Positions 1-8,664 of a stretch of DNA of 64,000 nucleotides are shown here, piece after piece; the first letter of the stretch is position 1, and every line of letters starts with the position of its first letter. The notes beneath the pieces are model-generated. The model did not search any database and was not told where the DNA came from. It saw nothing but the letters and a program-made list of their open reading frames with translations. Origin of the DNA: Novosphingobium profundi (GTDB lineage Bacteria > Pseudomonadota > Alphaproteobacteria > Sphingomonadales > Sphingomonadaceae); assembly GCF_020524485.1 (NCBI RefSeq), contig NZ_JAIVLF010000007.1, positions 124,001 to 188,000 on the forward strand, in the 5' to 3' direction. The translations under genes and the position numbers were made by a program.

Positions 1-155
1 CCGATCAGCGCAGCTTCCACCTGCGGGAAGATTTCCGAACCGCCGATGGTGACCGTCTGCGGGCCTTCCTGCTGGGTGCTGCCGACAACCTGACCGGCAT
101 CGGTGCGAACTTCAAAGTTGATGAGCACGGTATCGCCGCTCTTTGCGCTCTGCAT
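1..155 (-). CDS. FKBP-type peptidyl-prolyl isomerase, N-terminal fragment (cut by window edge)
   Basis: The first 51 codons are visible and the gene runs off the left edge. The product starts MQSAKSGDTVLINFEVRTDA and continues with a segment ending GGSEIFPQVEAALIG, which matches the start of SlyD/FKBP-like prolyl isomerases: a short beta strand, a 'D.G.VV.ST' turn and the 'G..EIFP..E.AL.GM' segment that leads into the active site. Such proteins catalyse cis/trans prolyl isomerisation and act as folding chaperones. The ATG at 155 has an AAGGA ribosome site about eight bases upstream. No signal peptide is seen, so a cytoplasmic location is inferred. The assignment rests on 51 residues only. Confidence 0.7.
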   Translation of the reverse strand, partial: MQSAKSGDTVLINFEVRTDAGQVVGSTQQEGPQTVTIGGSEIFPQVEAALI

Positions 156-299
156 AGATATTCCTTCGGGATAATTCGTTCCGACGCGCCGTGCCCTCCA
201 GGCCCCCCGCGCATCGCTCGTTCGGCGCTGTGAAACACGCGCCAGCTTGGCCCCAAGAGTCGCAGACCTGTGCCTGCGCGTCAACCGAAGTGGCCGGAC

Positions 300-315
300 G
301 GCGCCCCGGGGCGCC
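300..315. repeat. Perfect 16-bp GC palindrome between tesA and the FKBP gene
   Basis: GGCGCCCCGGGGCGCC is its own reverse complement. It sits inside a wider inverted pair, CCCAAGAG at 252-259 and CTCTTGGG at 315-322. It lies downstream of tesA and upstream of the FKBP gene, so it may be a transcript end structure, but no T-run follows on either strand. Confidence 0.4.
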
Positions 316-366
316 TCTTGGGACAGGCTATCTGGGGCCTACCTCCCGATCTTCAAGCGATCTTTT

Positions 367-1107
367 TCAGCCGCCTTCCGCAGCGTCCTCACCCTCGTCC
401 TCGACCGGAGGCAGCGCGCGCGTGACATCGTCCAGCGTGGCGCTGACGATGGCATCCACGCCCAGAGCGGTGGGATGGACATGATCGTCCTGCATGAGGT
501 CGGGCTTGTCGATCACCGACTGGAGGAAGAAGGGCACCAGCGTCACGCCCTCCTCCTGCGCGATCTGTGGGTAGATCGGATTGAACTGCTCGGCATAGTC
601 CATGCCCAGGTTGGGCGCGGCCAGCATGCCCAGAAGCACCACCTCAATATTGTCGGCCTTCAGGCGCGCGACGATCTCTTCGAGGTTCCTGCGGGTCTCC
701 TCGGGGGGAAGCGAGCGCAACATGTCGTTGCCGCCCAGGCTGATGATGACGAGCTCGGGCTTTTGCGGCTGGCTCTCCAGCGTGAAGTCGAGCCGCGCGA
801 GGCCGGCCGCCGTGGTGTCACCCGAAACGCCCGCGTTGGTGATCCGCGCGTTCACGCCGTGCGCGCGCAGCGCCTGCTCCAGCCGCTCTGGATAGCTTTC
901 GCCATCGTCCAGACCATACCCCGCCAGCAGCGAATCCCCGAAGGCAAGAATACGCCGTTCCGGCCCCATCACCGGCATGGCCGCCCCGACATCCCCCACT
1001 CCCGCACTCGCCGGAGCCGAGCTGGGCGCGGGATCGCCGCAGGCCGAAAGCAGGACGAGGGGCAGCAGCGGAACCACGAAATTCAGACGGCGCAAGGACT
1101 TCTCCAT
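367..1107 (-). CDS. tesA: TesA-like SGNH lipoprotein esterase (arylesterase)
   Basis: 246 aa. The N-terminus is a lipoprotein signal with lipobox LSAC (Cys23), so the mature enzyme is probably lipid-anchored in the envelope. SGNH hydrolase blocks are intact: GDSL at residues 57-60 (nucleophile Ser59), the oxyanion GGND at 125-128, and D-H-V-H at 208-211 giving the Asp/His pair. The family hydrolyses thioesters and short or aryl esters. The gene is divergent from ybbA with 38 bases between the starts; the same tesA/ybbA-ybbP arrangement occurs in E. coli, which strengthens both calls. An acidic low-complexity tail follows the last catalytic block. Substrate cannot be read from the sequence. 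Confidence 0.9.
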   Translation of the reverse strand: MEKSLRRLNFVVPLLPLVLLSACGDPAPSSAPASAGVGDVGAAMPVMGPERRILAFGDSLLAGYGLDDGESYPERLEQALRAHGVNARITNAGVSGDTTAAGLARLDFTLESQPQKPELVIISLGGNDMLRSLPPEETRRNLEEIVARLKADNIEVVLLGMLAAPNLGMDYAEQFNPIYPQIAQEEGVTLVPFFLQSVIDKPDLMQDDHVHPTALGVDAIVSATLDDVTRALPPVEDEGEDAAEGG

Positions 1108-1145
1108 ATTCGGCGGGCTTGTGAAATGCGTAAATCTCCCCCCAT

Positions 1146-1895
1146 ATGGGAGCCGTGACCCGATCTTCCCACTCCCCGTCCGACAATTCCCCCGCCCCCT
1201 CGCCCGCGATACACGCGCGGGACCTGCGCCTGACGCTGGGCCAGAGTGCGAGCGCGGTCGAGATCCTCAAGGGCATCGACCTCACCGTTCCTGTGGGCCA
1301 GACGCTGGCGCTGCTGGGGCCCTCGGGCTCGGGCAAGTCCTCGCTGATGTCGGTCCTCTCGGGCCTCGAGCGCGCCAGTTCGGGCGCTTTGCAGGTCGCA
1401 GGCGCGGACTTCGCCGGAATGGAGGAGGACCAGCTCGCCCGGGCCCGTCGCGGGCGCATCGGCATTGTCCTTCAGGCCTTTCACCTGCTGCCCACGATGA
1501 CCGCGCTCGAGAATGTCGCGACGCCGCTCGAACTCGCCGGGATCAGCGACGCCCACGAACGCGCCGAAGCCGAACTGGCGGCGGTCGGCCTTGGCCATCG
1601 CCTCGGCCACTACCCGGCCCAGCTTTCGGGCGGCGAGCAGCAGCGCGTGGCAATTGCCCGCGCGCTGGCACCGCGCCCCACGCTCGTCTTCGCCGACGAG
1701 CCCACCGGCAACCTCGACCAGGCAACCGGCGAGAGCATCGTCGAACTGCTCTTCGCGCGCCGTGCCGAGGCGGGCGCAACGCTCGTCATCATCACCCACG
1801 ATGCCAGCCTGGCGCAGCGCTGCGAGCGCATCGTCACCATTGGCGATGGCGTGATCGCCCACGACAGCTTGCCCGCGTTCGCGCCCGATGTCTGA
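1146..1895 (+). CDS. ybbA: ABC transporter ATP-binding subunit (YbbA/LolD-like)
   Basis: 249 aa nucleotide-binding subunit of a MacB/LolD-class ABC exporter. Visible motifs are Walker A GPSGSGKS (58-65), Q-loop Gln110, signature LSGGEQQ (160-166), Walker B VFADE (181-185) followed by PTGNLD, and the switch His in ITHD. About 20 residues before the domain are proline/serine-rich and unconserved in appearance, so a slightly later start is possible. It overlaps the permease gene by eight bases, a sign of translational coupling. It should pair with that permease to extract or export an envelope substrate. Confidence 0.92.
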   Translation: MGAVTRSSHSPSDNSPAPSPAIHARDLRLTLGQSASAVEILKGIDLTVPVGQTLALLGPSGSGKSSLMSVLSGLERASSGALQVAGADFAGMEEDQLARARRGRIGIVLQAFHLLPTMTALENVATPLELAGISDAHERAEAELAAVGLGHRLGHYPAQLSGGEQQRVAIARALAPRPTLVFADEPTGNLDQATGESIVELLFARRAEAGATLVIITHDASLAQRCERIVTIGDGVIAHDSLPAFAPDV

Positions 1896-4431
1896 GCCCC
1901 CGGTGTCTGCGCAAACGTTGCCCTGGGCGACTGCCTGGAAGATCGCCCGGCGCGACCTTCACGCGCGTTTCAAGGGTCTGCGCCTGCTCCTCGTCTGCCT
2001 GTTCCTGGGGGTCGGGGCGCTTGCCGCCATCGGCACGCTGACCGGCTCGATCGAGCGCGAGCTGACCAGCCGGGGCCGCGAAGTCCTGGGCGGGGACATC
2101 GAACTGCGCATGTGGCAGCGCGCCCTGACCGAGCCCGAGCGCACGGCCCTGCACGAACTCGGCACGGTGTCGGAAGGCACCCGCATGCAGGCGATTGCCC
2201 GCAAGGGCGATCTCACCGCCCCCGTCGCCCTCAAGGCCGTGGACACGGCCTGGCCCCTCTACGGCACGCTGGCCCTTGCCGATGGCCGCGACGTGGGCGC
2301 GCCGCCCGCAGGGACCTCATGGATTGCCCGGGGCACCGCCGCACGTCTGGGCCTTGAGATCGGCGACAGCTTTTCGCTTGGCGGCGAGACGGTCCGGGTC
2401 GGCGGGATCATTGCCAGCGACCCCGAACAGCTCTCCGAGGGCTTCGCGCTGGGCGACCTCGCCATCGCGTCCGCCGACCTGCCGGCCAAGGCCAACCTCA
2501 CTGCGCCGGGCGCCATGTACCGCAGCGCCGTGCGCGTACGCTTCGATGCACCCTCGCGCGATGCCGAGACGACGGCCGAGGCCCTGACCGAAACCTTCGG
2601 GGAGGACGCCTTCCAGGTCCGCACCCACGAAGCTGCCTCCCCCTCCACCGCCCGCTTCGTCGAGCGCATGGGCCAGTTCCTGATCCTCGTGGGCCTTGCC
2701 GCGCTGGTCATCGCCGGGATCGGTATTGGCGGCGGCGTCTCCTCCTACCTCGAGGCCCGGCGCTCCTCGATCGCCACCTTGAAGGTCCTTGGTGCCACCA
2801 GCCGCGACATCGCACGCATCTACCTCCTGCAGGTGGGCAGCGCCGCGCTTGCTGGCAGCCTTGCAGGCCTTGTAGCCGGCGTCGCGGTCACCCCGCTTCT
2901 CGCCCGCGCGCTGGGCGATCTCCTCCCGGTCGACACGGGCACCACGATAGACCCCGCGGCACTTGCGACAGCCGCCGCGTACGGCCTTCTTGTCGCGCTG
3001 ATCTTCGCCGCGCCGCCGCTGGCGCGCGCGCGCAGTTTCCCGGCCATGGCGCTGATGCGCGCGGGCGTCGCCCCCTTGCGCGCGAACCTGCGCACGTTCG
3101 CGCTTCCCGTGGGCCTTGGCCTTGCCGCCATCGTTGCGCTCGCGCTTGTCAACGCCGCGCAGCCGATGGTGACGCTCGGCTTCCTCGCAGGATCGGCGCT
3201 GCTCCTTGGCCTCCTCGCGGCACTGGGCCTTGGCATCCGCACGCTGGCCGCCCGCCTGCCGCGTCCCGGCGATCCGATCCTGCGCGCCGGACTTGCCAAC
3301 CTCTCGCGTCCCGGCGCACAGACAGGCGCGCTTGTCACCGCGCTGGGCTTCGGGCTTTCGGCCTTCGTCCTGATCGCCGCGATCCAGACCAGCCTTGATG
3401 GCAACATGCGCACCGCGCTTCCCGACCGCGCGCCCGACTACTTCGTGCTCGACATCCCCAAGGCCGGAGCCGAGGATTTTCGCGCCACTGTCGAACGCAC
3501 GCTGCCCGGCTCCAGCGTCCGCATCGTGCCCAACCTACGCGGCCGGGTGATCGCCTATGGCCCGAAGGACGCAATGACCCGCGTCGCCGACCTCGACGAG
3601 CGCCCCGAGGGTGCCTGGGCGCTGCGCGGCGAGCGCGGCCTCACCTATGCCGAAACGATCCCCGAGGGGAGCACGGTGACGTCGGGGCAATGGTGGGCAG
3701 CAGATTACTCCGGCGAACCGCTCGTCTCGATCGACGAGGAATTTGCAGAGGCCGTGGGCCTGAAGGTGGGCGACTACCTCACCGTCAGCCTGCTCGGTGT
3801 CGAGCGCACCGCGCGTATCGCCGCGCTGCGCCGGATCGACTGGGACACGATGGGTTTCAACTTCGTGATGGTCTTCTCGCCCAACACGCTGGCCGATGCC
3901 CCGCATAACCTTGCCGCCACCATCGAGACCGGGGGTGAAGGCACCGCACGCGATTTCCTCCCGGTGCTGGCCCGTGAATTTCCTTCGAGTTCGGTGATCG
4001 AGACCGGCTCGCTGCTGACCCAGGCGCGGGGCATCCTCGACCAGATGACACTGGCGATCCTGGCCGCGGCCTCGGTCGCGGTGCTGGCGGGTCTTGCCGT
4101 GCTCCTGGGGGCGATTGCCGCCGCCCGCGCCAGCCGGACCTACGACAACGTGATCCTGCGCGTGCTGGGCGCCAGCCTCCGCCAGTTGCTTGTCCTCCAG
4201 ATCGTGGAGTACGGCGCACTCGCGCTGGTGCTGGGTCTTGTCGCGCTGGCGTTGGGGAGCGCGATGGCCTGGGCGGTCATCACCCAGCTCTTCGAATTCG
4301 AATGGCTCCCCGACTGGCCGCGCATTCTCGCCGTCCTCGCCGCCGGGCTGGTCCTTGTCCTCGCCTTTGCGCTGGGCGGCTCACTCCCGCAGCTGCGCGC
4401 CCGGCCTGCCCGCGCCCTGCGCGAACTCTAG
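1888..4431 (+). CDS. ybbP: FtsX-family ABC transporter permease (YbbP-like)
   Basis: 847 aa inner-membrane permease. A hydrophobic helix near residue 35 precedes a large extracytoplasmic domain, then come two FtsX-type bundles, the first around residues 260-350 and the second at the C-terminus after another periplasmic domain. The segments around RRSSIATLKVLGATSRDIARI and the C-terminal RASRTYDNVILRVLGASLRQ show the coupling-helix pattern of MacB/LolE/FtsX permeases. The length matches YbbP of other proteobacteria (about 800 aa). With YbbA it forms a predicted envelope exporter; the tesA neighbourhood suggests a lipid or lipoprotein role, which is inference. Confidence 0.9.
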   Translation: MSEPPVSAQTLPWATAWKIARRDLHARFKGLRLLLVCLFLGVGALAAIGTLTGSIERELTSRGREVLGGDIELRMWQRALTEPERTALHELGTVSEGTRMQAIARKGDLTAPVALKAVDTAWPLYGTLALADGRDVGAPPAGTSWIARGTAARLGLEIGDSFSLGGETVRVGGIIASDPEQLSEGFALGDLAIASADLPAKANLTAPGAMYRSAVRVRFDAPSRDAETTAEALTETFGEDAFQVRTHEAASPSTARFVERMGQFLILVGLAALVIAGIGIGGGVSSYLEARRSSIATLKVLGATSRDIARIYLLQVGSAALAGSLAGLVAGVAVTPLLARALGDLLPVDTGTTIDPAALATAAAYGLLVALIFAAPPLARARSFPAMALMRAGVAPLRANLRTFALPVGLGLAAIVALALVNAAQPMVTLGFLAGSALLLGLLAALGLGIRTLAARLPRPGDPILRAGLANLSRPGAQTGALVTALGFGLSAFVLIAAIQTSLDGNMRTALPDRAPDYFVLDIPKAGAEDFRATVERTLPGSSVRIVPNLRGRVIAYGPKDAMTRVADLDERPEGAWALRGERGLTYAETIPEGSTVTSGQWWAADYSGEPLVSIDEEFAEAVGLKVGDYLTVSLLGVERTARIAALRRIDWDTMGFNFVMVFSPNTLADAPHNLAATIETGGEGTARDFLPVLAREFPSSSVIETGSLLTQARGILDQMTLAILAAASVAVLAGLAVLLGAIAAARASRTYDNVILRVLGASLRQLLVLQIVEYGALALVLGLVALALGSAMAWAVITQLFEFEWLPDWPRILAVLAAGLVLVLAFALGGSLPQLRARPARALREL

Positions 4432-4436
4432 CTACG

Positions 4437-4474
4437 AAAAAGGGGGCAAGGGCGCCGTGCCCCTGCCCCCTCTT
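4437..4474 (-). terminator. Rho-independent terminator after the RDD gene
   Basis: A GC stem (GGGGGCA-AGGGC pairing with GCCCC-TGCCCCC) lies between the convergent ends of ybbP and the RDD gene. Read on the minus strand the stem is followed by TTTTT, so it terminates the RDD transcript; it may also slow transcription from ybbP. Confidence 0.75.
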
Positions 4475-4494
4475 GAGGTTCGCGGTCTTTCGCC

Positions 4495-4977
4495 TCAGGC
4501 GAAGACGTCGGCGCCTTCGGCAACTTCACGCGGGTCGCGGGTCTTGTAGACCAGCGTGCTCGCGATCATGTCGTGCAGGCCCTGCTTGCGCTGGGTGAAG
4601 GCGACCATGATGTAGCCGATCAGCAGGATCAAGCCCGACAGGATCTTGGCGAAGTAACGTCCGGTCGCCCGGCCAAAGCTGATGCGCTGGCCATTAAGAT
4701 CGGTCACGACCAGCCCGATCGCGAGCTTGCCCACCGTCGCCTGCATCTTGGAGCTTTCCAGAAGCGCGAAGTAGAGCCACTGCGCAACGAAGCTGATCAG
4801 AACCGAAGCGGCCACCATCGGGCCCATGATCAGATCCTCGTTGCCGCCCATGAGCGCCGCGTTGAAGCCCACGCCCAGCCCCAGGAAGCCGGTCACGATG
4901 GACAGGGCGATCTGCAACAGGATCGCATCGATGAAATAGGCGAGAACCCGCCACCAAAAACCGCCGTACGGCACCAT
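4495..4977 (-). CDS. RDD family membrane protein
   Basis: 160 aa. It opens with GGFWWRVLAYFIDAILLQ, the R-(x)n-D pattern in the first membrane helix that defines RDD proteins. Further helices lie around residues 60-80 and 115-130, with a loop containing TVGKLAIGLVVTDLNGQRIS that fits the 'GK...LG..V....G..IS' segment typical of the family. The ATG at 4977 has a GAGGGG ribosome site upstream. RDD proteins are small polytopic proteins of mostly unknown function; some have been linked to ion exchange. It is divergent from typA and separated from it by 263 bases with no other gene visible. Confidence 0.88.
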   Translation of the reverse strand: MVPYGGFWWRVLAYFIDAILLQIALSIVTGFLGLGVGFNAALMGGNEDLIMGPMVAASVLISFVAQWLYFALLESSKMQATVGKLAIGLVVTDLNGQRISFGRATGRYFAKILSGLILLIGYIMVAFTQRKQGLHDMIASTLVYKTRDPREVAEGADVFA

Positions 4978-5240
4978 AAGAGCCCCTCTCTTTTCTCAGA
5001 TGACCGATTTCAAACATCGGCCAGATGACCAATTCGTCCCACGTACGGCGCAAATTTTCAAAGATTTTCGAGTGACTTTCCACCAATTCGATGCCCCCAA
5101 GGCATCGGGCTGCCCCAGTTCACTGTGCAAGGGCCGGACCCAAGATAGCTTGCCGCCATGCAACATTTCCGTTAAGGGCGCGCGGATTTTGCAGGCAATC
5201 GTGCCCCGCAATGCGCCCCTCTTATTTTGAAGGCCTCCGC

Positions 5241-7073
5241 ATGTCCGCCCCGCTTCCCTTGCGCAATATCGCAATCATTGCGCACGTCGACCACGGCAAG
5301 ACCACCCTCGTCGACCAGCTCTTCCGCCAGTCCGGTACCTTCCGTGACAACCAGCGCGTCGAGGAGCGCGCCATGGACTCGAACGACCTCGAGAAGGAAC
5401 GCGGGATCACGATTCTCGCCAAGCCGACCTCGATCGAGTGGGAAGGCCTGCGCATCAACATCGTCGACACCCCGGGCCACGCCGACTTCGGCGCCGAGGT
5501 GGAACGCATCCTCTCGATGGTCGACGGCGTTGTCCTGCTCGTCGACAGCTCGGAAGGCGCGATGCCGCAGACCAAGTTCGTGACCGGCAAGGCGCTGGGC
5601 CTGGGCCTCAAGCCCATCGTCGTCGTCAACAAGATCGACCGTCCCGACGGCCGCGCCGACGAAGTGCTCAACGAAGTCTTCGACCTCTTCGTCAGCCTCG
5701 ATGCCAACGACGAACAGCTCGACTTCCCCGTCCTCTACGCCTCGGGCCGCAACGGCTACGCAAGCGATGACATCGAAGCGCGCGAAGGCACGCTGGAGCC
5801 GCTGTTCAAGCTCATCCGCGACCACGTCCCGGCCCCCGACCTCGACGTCGACGCGCCCTTCTCGTTCCTCGCCACGCTGCTCGACCGCGACAACTTCATG
5901 GGCCGCGTCCTCACCGGCCGCGTCCAGTCGGGCGTGGTCAAGATGAACGACCCGATCCGCGCCATGGACCGTCAGGGCAATGTCATCGAGACCGGCCGTG
6001 CGTCCAAGCTGATGACTTTCCGCGGCCTTGACCGCGTTCCCGTCGAGGAAGCGCGCGCGGGCGACATCATCGCACTTGCCGGCCTTGAAAAGGCCACCGT
6101 CGCGCACACCATCGCCGATCCCTCGGTGACCGAACCCATCCAGTCGCAGCCGATCGACCCGCCGACGCTCGCCATGCGCTTCTCGGTCAACGACAGCCCG
6201 CTCGCGGGCCGCGAAGGCGACAAGGTAACGAGCCGCCTGATCCGTGACCGCCTGATGCGCGAAGCGGAAACCAACGTCGCCATCCGCGTCACCGAGAGCG
6301 AGGACAAGGACAGCTTCGAGGTTGCCGGTCGCGGCGAACTGCAGCTGGGCGTCGTCATCGAGACCATGCGCCGCGAAGGTTTCGAACTGGGCATCTCGCG
6401 TCCGCGCGTGCTCTTCAAGGAAGACGAGAACGGCGCGCGCACCGAGCCGTACGAAACCGTCGTGATCGACGTGGACGACGAGCACTCGGGCACGGTCGTC
6501 GAGAAGATGCAGCGCCGCAAGGCCGAGCTGACCGACATGCGTCCCTCGGGCATGGGCAAGACCCGCATCACCTTCTCGGCCCCCTCGCGCGGCCTCATCG
6601 GCTACCACGGCGAGTTCCTTTCGGACACGCGCGGTACCGGCATCATGAACCGACTGTTCGAGAAGTACGGTCCCTACAAGGGCCAGATCGAAGGCCGCCT
6701 CAACGGCGTTCTGATCTCGAACGGCAGTGGTGAAGCCAACGCCTACGCGCTCAACAACCTGGAAGACCGCGGCATCCTGTTCGTGGCTCCGCAGGAAAAG
6801 CTCTACGAGGGCATGGTGATCGGCGAGAACGCCAAGCCGGACGACCTCGAAGTGAACCCGATGAAGGCCAAGCAGCTGAGCAACGTGCGTTCGTCGGGCA
6901 AGGACGACGCGATCCGCCTCACGCCGCCCAAGGTCATGACGCTCGAGCAGGCCATTGCCTACATCGACGACGATGAAATGGTCGAAGTGACCCCGCAGTC
7001 GATCCGCCTGCGCAAGGTCTACCTCGACCCCAACGAGCGCAAGCGCATGAGCCGCAAGAAGGCTGACGCGTAA
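5241..7073 (+). CDS. typA: Ribosome-associated GTPase TypA/BipA
   Basis: 610 aa translational GTPase that binds the ribosome and acts in stress adaptation and 50S assembly. G motifs are AHVDHGKTT (14-22), RGIT, DTPGHADF and NKID, followed by domain II, the EF-G-like domains and the TypA C-terminal domain with the conserved SGKDDAIRLTPP segment. I chose the ATG at 5241 (MSAPLPLRNIAII) because the family starts a few residues before the G1 strand and GAAGG lies just upstream; the reading frame is open for another 50 codons upstream, but that stretch has no similarity to the family. A strong terminator follows. It appears to be a single-gene transcript. Confidence 0.97.
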   Translation: MSAPLPLRNIAIIAHVDHGKTTLVDQLFRQSGTFRDNQRVEERAMDSNDLEKERGITILAKPTSIEWEGLRINIVDTPGHADFGAEVERILSMVDGVVLLVDSSEGAMPQTKFVTGKALGLGLKPIVVVNKIDRPDGRADEVLNEVFDLFVSLDANDEQLDFPVLYASGRNGYASDDIEAREGTLEPLFKLIRDHVPAPDLDVDAPFSFLATLLDRDNFMGRVLTGRVQSGVVKMNDPIRAMDRQGNVIETGRASKLMTFRGLDRVPVEEARAGDIIALAGLEKATVAHTIADPSVTEPIQSQPIDPPTLAMRFSVNDSPLAGREGDKVTSRLIRDRLMREAETNVAIRVTESEDKDSFEVAGRGELQLGVVIETMRREGFELGISRPRVLFKEDENGARTEPYETVVIDVDDEHSGTVVEKMQRRKAELTDMRPSGMGKTRITFSAPSRGLIGYHGEFLSDTRGTGIMNRLFEKYGPYKGQIEGRLNGVLISNGSGEANAYALNNLEDRGILFVAPQEKLYEGMVIGENAKPDDLEVNPMKAKQLSNVRSSGKDDAIRLTPPKVMTLEQAIAYIDDDEMVEVTPQSIRLRKVYLDPNERKRMSRKKADA

Positions 7074-7091
7074 AGCCAGGCCCTGCGAGCC

Positions 7092-7161
7092 GACCGGCGC
7101 TTCGTGCGCCGGTCCGCTTAGAAAAACCCCCGCCCGCACCTGCTGCGCGGCGGGGGTTTTT
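7092..7161 (+). terminator. Two tandem hairpins ending typA; the second is a strong terminator
   Basis: The first hairpin (7092-7114, GACCGGCGC/GCGCCGGTC) has no T-run. The second has arms AAAAACCCCCGCC (7122-7134) and GGCGGGGGTTTTT (7149-7161), a near-ideal intrinsic terminator that could act in both directions. Confidence 0.9.
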
Positions 7162-7341
7162 CGTTGGTGCGCCTGATTCGCGCGTCCTGTCCTTCTCCCC
7201 CGTGGCACGCGGCAAAGGGGCAAAGGGACGCTTTGGATTCGGGCGAGCCGGGCCACTGCCACCCACCCCACATGGCGTGGCCGTTTCGGAACCATTTCCA
7301 GCCTGTAAATTCCGGCAGAGTGCTCTTGCGCAAGGGTAGGA

Positions 7342-8283
7342 ATGACTTGCATTAGCAAGCCCATGCTCTCGCCCCACCTACCCCCAAACCAGCTCCTGGT
7401 ATTGGCCTACCTGCTCAAGACCCGCAGCGTAAGCACGACCGCGCTCATGCTGGGGATGAGCCAGCCCAGTGTCAGCCGGGCCCTCGCCCGCCTACGCGAG
7501 GTTCTCAAGGACCCGCTCCTGGTGCGCTCGGGCAACCAGATGGCCCGAACCTGGCGCGGCGAGGAACTTGTCGACCGCCTGACCGACTGGGTCGCCGCCA
7601 CGACCAGCCTTCTCGACGAGGCCGACTTCGATCCGGCCCGGCTCGAACGGCGCTTCCGCATCGCGACCACCGACTTCGGCGTGCAATCCGCCTGCCTGCC
7701 CGCCATGGCGCGCCTGCGCGCCGCCGCGCCCTCGCTCGCGCTTGACCTGCAGCCGCTCGGTCATGCCTCGCACCGCCAGCTCGCGCATGGCGAGATCGAC
7801 CTTGCCATTTCCGGCCTCGATCACGATCCTGAGCAGGTCCACCGGAAACTCCTGTTCACCGACCACTTCGTCTGCGTGACCCGCAAGGACCACCCTCTCG
7901 CGCGCCATGGTGAGGGGCCGGTGCCCCTGGGCGACTTCCTTGCCCACCCGCACCTCGGCCTCACCGTCAGCGATGCGGAGCTTGATCGTGTCTCGACCGC
8001 ACTTGGCGAAGCGGTGCGCCACCGCAAGGTCATGCTGAGCGTGCCCTACTTTGCCCTAGCACCGGACCTCCTGCTGGCCGGAGACCTCGTCACGGTCGTC
8101 CCTTCACGCCTTGTGCATGCCCGCCCCCGCCGCGACGAACTCGCCATTCTCGGCGCCCCGGAGGGCCTTGGCCCCTTCCCCTACTGGCTCTTGTGGCATG
8201 AGCGCAGCCGCAACGATCCCGGTTCGATCTGGCTGCGCGAACAGTTGCTCGCTGCGAACGCGGAGCCGGCCTCCGAGGATTGA
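7342..8283 (+). CDS. LysR-family transcriptional regulator
   Basis: 313 aa. An N-terminal winged HTH (about residues 16-75; SVSTTALMLGMSQPSVSRAL) is followed by a periplasmic-binding-protein-like effector domain (about 100-300) with the usual 'FRIATTDFG' start. The LLVRSGNQMARTWRGEEL segment is like NodD/LeuO/PcpR-type LysR regulators. ATG 7342 has AAGGG upstream; ATG 7363 is an alternative. It lies between typA and a TonB-dependent receptor gene on the same strand, 381 bases before the latter, so it could regulate that receptor, but no shared operator can be shown. The effector is unknown. Confidence 0.92.
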   Translation: MTCISKPMLSPHLPPNQLLVLAYLLKTRSVSTTALMLGMSQPSVSRALARLREVLKDPLLVRSGNQMARTWRGEELVDRLTDWVAATTSLLDEADFDPARLERRFRIATTDFGVQSACLPAMARLRAAAPSLALDLQPLGHASHRQLAHGEIDLAISGLDHDPEQVHRKLLFTDHFVCVTRKDHPLARHGEGPVPLGDFLAHPHLGLTVSDAELDRVSTALGEAVRHRKVMLSVPYFALAPDLLLAGDLVTVVPSRLVHARPRRDELAILGAPEGLGPFPYWLLWHERSRNDPGSIWLREQLLAANAEPASED

Positions 8284-8413
8284 GGGCGCATACGATCACA
8301 GAAAAAGTCGACAGAAGGAAATGCGATTCAAGGGGGCATCCCCCCTTGACCCCAAACCTGGCCACGTCATCCCTTTGGACCAAGGTGGCGCACCAGAGGT
8401 GAGGACACCGGTA

Positions 8414-8444
8414 TGGGGAGCCAGAGGGCTACGACCCTCGGATC
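8414..8444. repeat. 31-base hairpin repeat, copy A
   Basis: Starts TGGGGAGCC and ends CCCTCGGATC with an imperfect GAGGG/CCCTC stem. It is identical at 26 of 31 positions to copy B at 10775-10805. The two copies flank the TonB-dependent receptor gene in the same orientation. Confidence 0.6.
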
Positions 8445-8641
8445 GCGGCTTTCGCGTGCCAGACTTTCCGGCACGGCGCGAAGGATCAGGGCATCTATCA
8501 TCCCGCGCCAGAACCTGTGCCCGGGCGATCACATCCTCAGCCCCCGTCACCACAAGGCCTCCTTGCGCTATCCACACCTGAATAAGACCTATTCGCATTT
8601 GATCGTTGCGAGTGCGTCGCAGTAGTGCAAGAGCGCAACAC

Positions 8642-8654
8642 GCGAACAATTCGC
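8642..8654. promoter_or_regulatory. Candidate operator before the TonB receptor gene
   Basis: Perfect inverted repeat GCGAA-CAA-TTCGC ending ten bases before the ATG at 8665. It occupies the place where a ribosome site would be expected and no good Shine-Dalgarno sequence is visible, so repression by blocking promoter or leader is plausible. The binding protein is unknown. Confidence 0.4.
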
Positions 8655-8664
8655 AATATCAGAT

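Larger units (their letters stand above)
8284..8664 (+). other. Intergenic region upstream of the TonB receptor: hairpins and candidate operators, no gene
   Basis: No credible coding sequence on either strand. It holds a short hairpin AAGGGGG-cat-CCCCCCTT near 8331-8348, one copy of a 31-base repeat also found after the receptor gene (8414-8444), and an AT-richer promoter-like end. Just before the start codon is a perfect inverted repeat GCGAA-CAA-TTCGC (8642-8654), and 45 bases upstream of it a looser pair TCGCA/TGCGA (8593-8611). These could bind a metal-responsive or other repressor; I cannot match them to a defined consensus. I found none of the conserved parts of a cobalamin riboswitch. 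Confidence 0.5.

Noticed and set aside
7190..7335. Possible cobalamin riboswitch before the LysR gene, because GCCACTG occurs
   Set aside because: The other conserved parts (the CCCGCAACTG-like core and B12 box) are missing on both strands.
5172..7364. A 730-codon open frame antisense to typA
   Set aside because: Its composition is that of a GC-rich shadow frame (runs of Val, Asp, Arg, His) and it lies wholly opposite a highly conserved gene.
8296..8649. A 117-codon minus-strand frame in the gap before the TonB receptor
   Set aside because: No ribosome site or family features, and it contains the repeat and hairpin elements.
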